Below are positions 57,816-64,000 of a DNA stretch of 64,000 nucleotides, in pieces (position 1 is the stretch's first letter; the number at the start of each line of letters is the position of its first letter). Source of the DNA: Metaphire vulgaris (Eukaryota; Annelida; Clitellata; Crassiclitellata; Megascolecidae). The notes beneath the pieces are model-generated. The model was not told the origin of the DNA. It ran no database searches and worked only from the letters and a program-made list of their open reading frames with translations. Made by a program: the position numbers and the translations under genes. Location of the stretch: NCBI GenBank assembly GCA_018105865.1, contig CM030851.1, forward strand, positions 6,837,328 to 6,901,327, given 5' to 3'.

Positions 57816-58015
57816 TAGCGTCTTATCCAGACTCCAGGCCTTTGGGGGGGGGGCGAGTTTGAGGCTTTCGGGGGTGAGGATCGACTTGGTTGGAAGAGAA
57901 AAGACACCGTTCAATGCAAACTTTGTGTAAGTGCTGGGATTTTTTTTGGGGGGGGCGAGAAATTTTGAGGTTTTGGGAGGAAATCTCCCCTCCTAACAGC
58001 CTGTATAAAACACAG
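57816..58015. mobile_element. Short element, second copy of the TTATCCAG family
   Basis: 200 bp resembling the 25673 element (TCTTATCCAGACTCCAGGCC at the left, TATAAAACACAG at the right). The flanks AATCAGCA and AAGCAGCA match at seven of eight bases, arguing for an 8-bp duplication in this family. Confidence 0.55.
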
Positions 58016-58192
58016 AAGCAGCATAATTGTTAATCGATCTATAAGGTTAGGGAGGTGTATTTGACAAAGTGTAAGTACCGTAAGGTAATTTTTCACTAGC
58101 ACAGTATATTGTCTTCAAGGTCATGACAAAAATTGTTTAAGAAGCTAGTTGGAAACTAAATGTCTTTATTGCTAGAGTAGTAGATTAGTAGT

Positions 58193-58513
58193 CAGTGGCG
58201 TAGCGTGACTTTTGGGGGCCCGGGGGGCATCTTTGTCATGGGGGCCCCAAAGTTCCAAAGTTTCGGGCTGACGAGCAAAAAAAAAAAAAAAAAAAAGGTC
58301 ATCAGCCTCCTTTTTACCCTGACGAGCAAAAAAAAAAAAAAAAAAAAAAAAAAGGTCGCCGGCACGTTCACTTCTATGGTTAGGGTTAACCCTAACCCTA
58401 ACCCTGACCTAGGGTTAACCCTAACCTAACCCTAGCTTAGACCCTCTTTTGGGGCCCCCCAGGCCCGGGGGCAGTCAACAAAGTGCCCCCTGCCCCCCCA
58501 CGTTACGCCACTG
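58193..58513. mobile_element. hAT MITE, close copy of the 49883 element
   Basis: 321 bp with the same ends; flanks TTAGTAGT and CTAGTAGT (seven of eight). Two poly-A modules have expanded to runs of about 18 and 25 A, and the CCCTAA/TTAGGG tract at 58380-58435 is longer than in the other copy. Confidence 0.8.
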
Positions 58514-58569
58514 CTAGTAGTCGAATGGAACGAATTGGAATCGGATGCTAAGACAATATCAGTATTTTC

Positions 58570-59045
58570 CACTTCGAGCAAAGACAGCCAGGTTCGGTGA
58601 ACGATCGGTTTCGCGAGGAAATCCACTCCTTTGGAACTCAGTGTCCGTGAAAGTCACGTCATCCAGATCGATCATTTCATTTCGGAATAATCTGAAGACT
58701 CGCCTGTTTTAACGTGCAGTGATACACAAAATGTGCAGTGATAGAATGAAAATGTGCAGTGGTAACATGGAATTTTCTGTGCTTTGTGCAGTGATACATT
58801 TTCTGGACGAGATTTTTTGCGTGTTTTTGCGCGGATGTTCACAAATTTTCTGAGTTTAGTGCAGTGATAAATCTTTCTTAAAACAGCCCCTGATCTGAAG
58901 ACTCACTTGCTTAATATAAGTTAATAACAACTCTTACAAGTGACACCTGTCAAAGCGCCCTTGACTTTGACCTTCGTTTACCAAGTCGCTATATAAATTG
59001 TCTTGCTAAAAATAATTATTAATAATTAATTATTATTATTATAGC
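58570..59045 (+). pseudogene. L2-type LINE 3' end split by a repeat
   Basis: Encodes FGERSVSRGNPLLWNS and NLKTRLF; resumes after the GTGCAGTGATA repeat with CTGAAGACTCACTTGCTT, then AAAGCGCCCTTGACTTTG and CGCTATATAAATTGTC with an ATT-rich tail. Confidence 0.6.
58700..58895. repeat. GTGCAGTGATA repeat element
   Basis: Starts CTGTTTTAACGTGCAGTG and ends CTTAAAACAGCCCCTG, with GTGCAGTGATA recurring about five times. It splits a LINE 3' end: CTGAAGACTC precedes and follows it. The copy at 47753-49055 carries the 1.1 kb hAT-type element. Confidence 0.55.
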
Positions 59046-59098
59046 AGCTACTGGTGTGGATGATTTTAACAATAATTTATAGGTGCAATAGGATACAC

Positions 59099-59437
59099 CA
59101 GTGGCGTCATTTCACACTTTTCTTGGGGGGGGCGAGAAATTTGGTAAAATTTTCTTTAAAAAAAATTTTTTGGGGGAAATTTTTTCGACTAAGTTTGAGT
59201 TTCGAAAAAAAATGACGACCTTTTTTTCCTCGTCAGTCCTTTAACGATTACCAAAAAATAGTTGACCTTTTTTTTGCTTGTCAGCCGTTAGGGGCTGCTG
59301 ACCTTTTTTTGCCCGCCCCCAAACGCAAATGACCTCCCTGTTTTTGTTTTGTTGCACATTAATACATTATAAATTAATATTTTCATTTTCTTGGGGGGCC
59401 ACGGCCCCCCTCAGCCCCCCCCCAAATGACGCCTCTG
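59099..59437. mobile_element. hAT MITE, CAGTGGCGTCATTT family
   Basis: 339 bp, left CAGTGGCGTCATTTCACAC, right CAAATGACGCCTCTG, perfect 8-bp duplication GGATACAC (59091-59098, 59438-59445). Three GACCTTTTTTT modules inside. Confidence 0.82.
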
Positions 59438-59445
59438 GGATACAC

Positions 59446-60427
59446 GATAAGGCATTTGTCGCATTTATATGCTCGTTTGATTCATTTATATTTATAAACA
59501 ATAACATGAAGAACTGAAATGTGTGAATGTGATTTCTGACATTGTACTGTATGCTTCAGATTGTGTGGCCTTTGTAGAATCCAAGATAAAAGCCGTAGCG
59601 TACAGGGGCGGCGCTGTAAGTTGATATAGTATGCCAAATTTTTCGGGGAATTTGAAATTTCCGGGGGGGGGAAGGGCAATGTACCCCCTTCCGGAAACGG
59701 CCTAGATTAATTAAACCCTGCATGCCTGTGAACTAGACCTCAAGGTCGTTTAGTTGCCTGATTTCGTGACATACACTGTATAATGAGCGCATATACCATT
59801 CGCTTTCTGCAAAGACTGAGAAATTGGCCACGAATTGCGGCCATTTTTAAATGGCGCTTGTGATCTTGAAGAACGACCGAATCGGGCTCACGGATTATGT
59901 GTTATACTATGTTGTTTATGCGTAAACATACATTTTGCTTAAATGAACTTCTAGCCAATAAAAGATCTACCCAACCAGTCAAGATGCCATAATCGCCCAA
60001 GGATAGCGACAGCATCTATAACGACAGCATTTAACATGTAACGGGTATTTTGCTAAAGAGCTGAATTTACTAAATTTACTAAATTCCGAAAGAAAAAAAA
60101 CGACAAAGTATACTGTTAGGCAGGTCGACAAAACAAAAGTCTCGGATTGTAAATGTGTACAGAATGAAAATATAGGTCACAATTCGAAATAAATGAGAAA
60201 ATTTAGGCTGCAAAATGAAAATATCAATTACCCGTTGCAGCGCCATCTACCGATTAGTTTTTATTTTATTTTTGAGGACAGCTTTGCGACCAAAACCAAA
60301 TTAGTCACTCAGTTGATCAAAAAAGTCATCAGAACAATATTAGAAAACGGCATAATTAATTAATTAATAAAATCGCTGTGAATGTATTGTCGTTTAATGT
60401 TGATATTGTATTTGAGGAAATAATGTG
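59446..60427. other. Unassigned apart from the 59605 fragment
   Basis: AT-rich, no supported gene. Confidence 0.45.
59605..59720. mobile_element. Truncated relative of the 45031 element
   Basis: Shares the GTAAGTTGATATAGTATGCC-type middle and the right end CGGCCTAGATTAA...AACCCTG with the element at 45031. The left end is not recognisable; it begins in a GGGGCGGCGCTG context. Confidence 0.45.
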
Positions 60428-60436
60428 GGGGATGAT

Positions 60437-60606
60437 AAGTGTTTATTGTAGCCACCTTGACATTGGGGGAGTTTTACATGTTTGGGGGATATGGTTTGTT
60501 TGCCCAAAAACCTTGACGCAACATATAGAATTTGGGGGGGGGGTATTTTCAAACTTTGGGGGGGGGAATCCCTCCCCTCAAAAAAACAGGCCTAGAATAA
60601 ACACTG
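60437..60606. mobile_element. Short MITE with 9-bp TSD, copy 4
   Basis: 170 bp. The left end is AAGTGTTTATTGTAG (first base mutated), the right end CTAGAATAAACACTG, and the duplication GGGGATGAT is perfect (60428-60436, 60607-60615). Confidence 0.8.
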
Positions 60607-61068
60607 GGGGATGATTCATCATATCTATCGTAATGATCTGCGTAGATTGAACTTCGTTATCGATAATGCTATTGTTTCATTTGTCGTCGTCGTTGCAATA
60701 AAGACATTTGCATTTAACATTAGCACGGAATCGCCGAAAGTGAAATGCATTGACCTAAAAACTACTTTTCACTAACGAAAACTGTAACTAAAACGCTTTG
60801 CCAACTCTGACAATCCGAGGAAAGTCTGGAATCGAGTCTGGACACGTCAAATCCATTTGGATTCCTGTCACAGTCAGCAAACATACGAGGCTTGTATTTG
60901 CTCAGGTAATCAGATTCGCCTGCAGGTTACGAAACGCGAAAGCCTCTGCAATTGTTTCGATATATTTTTCAGTCCCCGTTTCTCGTGATGCTGCGGCGAA
61001 CCGCGGAGTCGACGAAGCAAAAACGCACCCACACCGGAAGTGAAAATCGCCGGCGTTGCTTTTTGCAG

Positions 61069-61233
61069 CGCATTGTTTGAACAATGGCGTCCTGGGCAAA
61101 GCGAGCGTCGACCAGCGATGCCATTAGCCGCCGAAAAAGAGTTCAAATTCAGCGAAATTTTACAGCATCGATTTATCGACTCGGAAGCCGAAAGCTGGTC
61201 AGACAGCAGCTCCGTGTTCGCTGGCCTGACGAG
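61069..61233 (+). other. Candidate internal exon, no family recognised
   Basis: A pyrimidine-rich GTTGCTTTTTGCAG precedes and GACGAG/GTAATT follows a 165 bp open stretch. One frame reads AAEKEFKFSEILQHRFIDSE followed by an acidic Ser-rich piece, with a stop immediately after the putative donor. The alternative frame starts with ATG at 61084 (AACAATGG context) and gives an Arg-rich product to 61395. No homology recalled. Confidence 0.22.
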
Positions 61234-61399
61234 GTAATTAAAAGAGCCGTTTACTATACGCCGAGTGATAATACAGGTCTATTAACGAGATGCCACGCGA
61301 CCGTACTGCTGGAACCCAAACGCAAAACGGTCCAATTTAGATCGGTAGACCAGCGAAACACGAGGAAACAATTGCAGAACATTATAGCGGTTTAAACGA

Positions 61400-62640
61400 C
61401 CCGTGTTACTAGGCTACACCCAACGGGGAGATGCTCGTTGCGTAGGTATTTCTGGATACATTAACGGCACACGACCGTCATGACCCCAAGCGATAATGCG
61501 TGCACTGATAGAAAATCAAAATAATAGAGATTCGAATTTTAAATTGTTAGGCGCATGCTTGAAAGAGAAATTTAGTTTCATTCGATCGCTAGGTGGCTCA
61601 CTAGAGAGCGGGTGTTAACATGGTCGCAGACCAAGACGGGTCACGGGTGTAAACTAGGGTAGTGCCACTCTAAGATAGGCCTAACGCTGATGCGATTTAT
61701 CCGTGTCCAGCGAAGGTTTTTTGGTCGTCCAAATAGATTGGAGAAATTATTTTTCCTAATGGAGAAATCGTAAGTAACTATTTCCAAAACTAGAAAGCCG
61801 AAATAGACAACGTTTGAAATTTCTTATACAACTTGATAAGTGCAACTGCTGCAGCTTTCAAGATTGTAAAAAATTACTGTAACTTCTTCGACTTCTTTCT
61901 GACGCCCTAATGATGTCACGAGCCGTCAGAAATGACCAATGGGTGACTTAAAATTATCCATGACCCGATGATCGTGAGCAATTAAATATTCATTATATTG
62001 CTTCAAATCCGTTCATATATGTCAAAACCACTGTTGAGTATCGATGGAACATAAAAACACATAACCACCATACGTTAAGATAATATACCAAGGAACAAAC
62101 CATTCAGAAATTTCACCAACACGACGTGTCATCAAGAGTAACTGAATTACCATTAAGTAGATGCAAAAAATGCATTGCTAATATATATCTGCGAACTTCA
62201 AATTTCATGCGCTAGACAGCAGCATCCTCAGTCTGAAAAATTTGTTGGGTTCATGGTTTAGGACCCGTTGACTCATGAGACATGACTCGTGTGATCCATA
62301 GAATAGGCCCCTACTGATGTGACCCATCTGTCTGCTGACCCACTGCCTTCTATGCGTGCGATATTTGACATACTTATTTTAAAATGAAATCAACAGACCT
62401 TCCAGGCAGTTGTAGGTCCTACAACTGCCTGGAAGTCCAAGCATCAGGCATTCTTGTCTTATTTTGGACGCAATTCCTTCTACGTCACAATTGACCGATT
62501 GGCTTCTAAAAGCGTCCTGACCAATGATAATTAATTAGACAATGACAGGGAAATTATCATTAAAGCGACAAAAACTGTGATGGTTAAAGGCGAGAGAATT
62601 AACGTTTTAGTTGAGTTGCCGAAAGTCTGTGAACAAACGC
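61400..62640. other. Unassigned
   Basis: A short perfect hairpin near 62410 (AGGCAGTTGTAGGTCCTACA and onward) is the only structure noted. Confidence 0.45.
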
Positions 62641-62663
62641 AGATGGAGCATCAGCAGAGCGAT

Positions 62664-62834
62664 GCATGATGATGACGATGATGATGATGATGATGATGAC
62701 GACAACAAGGACGACTTTGATTATGATGATAATTATGATGTTGGTGATTATGACGACGACTAAGATGATGATGATGATGGTGGTGGTGATGATGATGATG
62801 GTGGTGTGGTGGTGATGATGATGATGATGATGAT
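62664..62834. repeat. GAT/GGT array
   Basis: Impure (GAT)n and (GGT)n; gives His and Ile runs in minus-strand frames. Confidence 0.9.
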
Positions 62835-62849
62835 TCCTCCTACAACGGT

Positions 62850-63500
62850 TCTTCGTTTCTGGGTAATCCAGAGCTTTGAGCGTTAAGTCCTCGGTGCGTT
62901 CATATATGGCATTCACATGGAGGCTTAATTTCGTGCTACATACGGCGCAGCTTAGTTCAGTTCTTTCTGCTGCTCCGCCACCGCTGCTGCTGCTGCTGCT
63001 GCAGCCTGTGACCGCCATCTTCCTCATCCGCGTAATGGCCTCCCGGATAGAATAACACGTGCCGCAGTTCCCAGCGCCTCTTCTCCGATTGCACCAGCTA
63101 AAAGAATTGTCCTGTCGCCGTCGTCGTCGTCGAAAGCCTGGGAGGATACGGCGGAGTGCGAGCCGCGGCACTTAAGGCGTAGCTGCCGCCGCTGCCGCCG
63201 CCTTCGCCGCTGCCTTGATATCTTGCCCGCCTCGACCGTCTTCTCTCGTCTCGTCTGAGCGTTCTAATACCTTGCGTACAGCACATGGCCATTATAGCAC
63301 TTGACACTTCGCCGGCCGCCGCCGCCAACGCCGCCGCCGCCCCTGCCGCCCCTAATCCTCGGGCTCTTTCGTCCATGGAGAGGCGGCGAACGACGTCATA
63401 AGTTCCGTCGGACAATCTCCTTTCATGTGAAACCAACGCTGCTGCTGCTGCTGCCGTCGTCGTTGTTGGTTCTCGCGGTCGGTCCCCGTTAGCGGCTCCA
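62850..63500 (-). other. G+C-rich minus-strand island, possible coding exons
   Basis: Two minus-strand frames overlap. 63098-63436 reads SHERRLSDGTYDVVRRLSMD, then an Ala-rich run, SSAIMAMCCTQGIRTLRRDE and a Gly/Ser-rich tail, with a donor-like CAAG/GTATTAG after the CCTQ codons. 62850-63115 reads a Cys-containing piece (NCGTCYS, LSCAVCSTKLS) and a Ser run. Trinucleotide repeats (GCT, GTC, CGG) explain part of the openness. No family recognised. Confidence 0.3.
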
Positions 63501-63687
63501 CGGTTAGGATTTCAGTAACGGCTCTGGGAGTCCCGGACGGAGGGCGTTTCTTTCACGCTGGCCCTATATGCTAGCCTACTAGCAGTCCACATCGTAGTAA
63601 AAGTCTTCGGTTCATATAGCGCTCTGATATTACTGTGACACTAGACGGCAGCCGAAAGTGCAACGCAGACCATTTTAGCGTCTATTC

Positions 63688-64000
63688 CAGTGGTTCCCAA
63701 CCTTTTTTAGGCCACGCCTCACCAAAGTCGTTTTAAAATCCTTATGCCCCCCCCCCGTGACATACGCACAGAAGCAATCACAGAAATTGTATTATCGGAA
63801 TAACATGAAATTATATGAAAAACAGCAACGACAGATACAAAACATGCAAAGCAGAACTGAATTGCATTTAATATACGTTACTCATTTAGTAATAAAAGCT
63901 TCCTCTATGAATCTATATTCCATAAGTTCTTTAACAATCGTCATTTTAATTATCCTGTTCTAAAAAATTTAAGCATTGAAATTGCCCAATTCCCCCCCCC
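63688..64000. mobile_element. Left part of a hAT-type element, running off the window
   Basis: Begins CAGTGGTTCCCAACCTTTTT, a common animal hAT terminus, followed by GGCCACGCCTCACC and a CCCCCCCCCC run. The right end would lie beyond 64000, and the final CCCCCCCCC may be internal. Confidence 0.55.

Noticed and set aside
58380..58435. A chromosome end or fusion point marked by TTAGGG repeats
   Set aside because: The tract is short, lies inside a MITE with its own duplication, and a second MITE copy carries the same tract.

Overview
The window reads as nuclear DNA from a multicellular animal, probably a marine invertebrate. It has no operons, coding DNA is sparse, simple repeats are everywhere, one gene has a phase-matched GT-AG intron, and one GPCR is intronless. 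DNA transposon relics (hAT, Merlin, PIF/Harbinger and pogo types), non-LTR retrotransposon relics and tRNA-derived SINEs fill much of the rest. I cannot name the species; hemichordate, lancelet, mollusc, brachiopod and echinoderm all remain possible.

Only two loci look like intact protein genes. On the minus strand at 3721-4974 lies a G+C-rich single-exon class A GPCR of the peptide-receptor type. A short hAT-type element (5041-5431) sits 66 bp upstream of its likely start codon and supplies the artefactual first residues of the longer open frame. On the plus strand, 43267-44276 joined to 51123-51969 encodes a 618-residue type II membrane protein with two glycosyltransferase-like domains. A single 6.8 kb intron separates the domains, and that intron holds at least nine separate transposon insertions, some nested. 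The protein would act in the Golgi or ER lumen; its substrate is unknown. A frameshifted RRM relic resembling the A1CF/RBM46/RBM47 third RRM lies at 56148-56350. Three G+C-richer islands (52500-53150, 61069-61233, 62850-63500) are weak coding candidates.

Layout. 1-5 kb: short elements, a 0.83 kb inverted-repeat element, a pogo-type MITE and the GPCR. 5-12 kb: mostly unassigned AT-rich DNA, a minus-strand SINE, a hAT MITE and a LINE reverse-transcriptase relic. 12.5-14.7 kb: a large imperfect inverted repeat. 16-17.8 kb: a roughly 1 kb tandem duplication. 18-30 kb: hAT MITEs (one SPIN-like), a nested element with subterminal repeats, a PIF/Harbinger element, two LINE 3' ends and long trinucleotide arrays. 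30-43 kb: two collinear copies of a two-block repeat about 9.6 kb apart, plus a Merlin transposase relic interrupted by a MITE. 43-52 kb: the glycosyltransferase gene. 52-64 kb: more hAT MITEs, LINE ends and the RRM relic.

The most informative material is the transposon landscape. More than twenty insertions carry readable target-site duplications. One short-element family makes 9-bp duplications. A recurrent poly-A-centred motif, GACGAGCAAAAAAGGTCGTC, occurs inside families whose termini are unrelated. The annotation rests on reading the sequence and on remembered family motifs; no alignment or database search was run.
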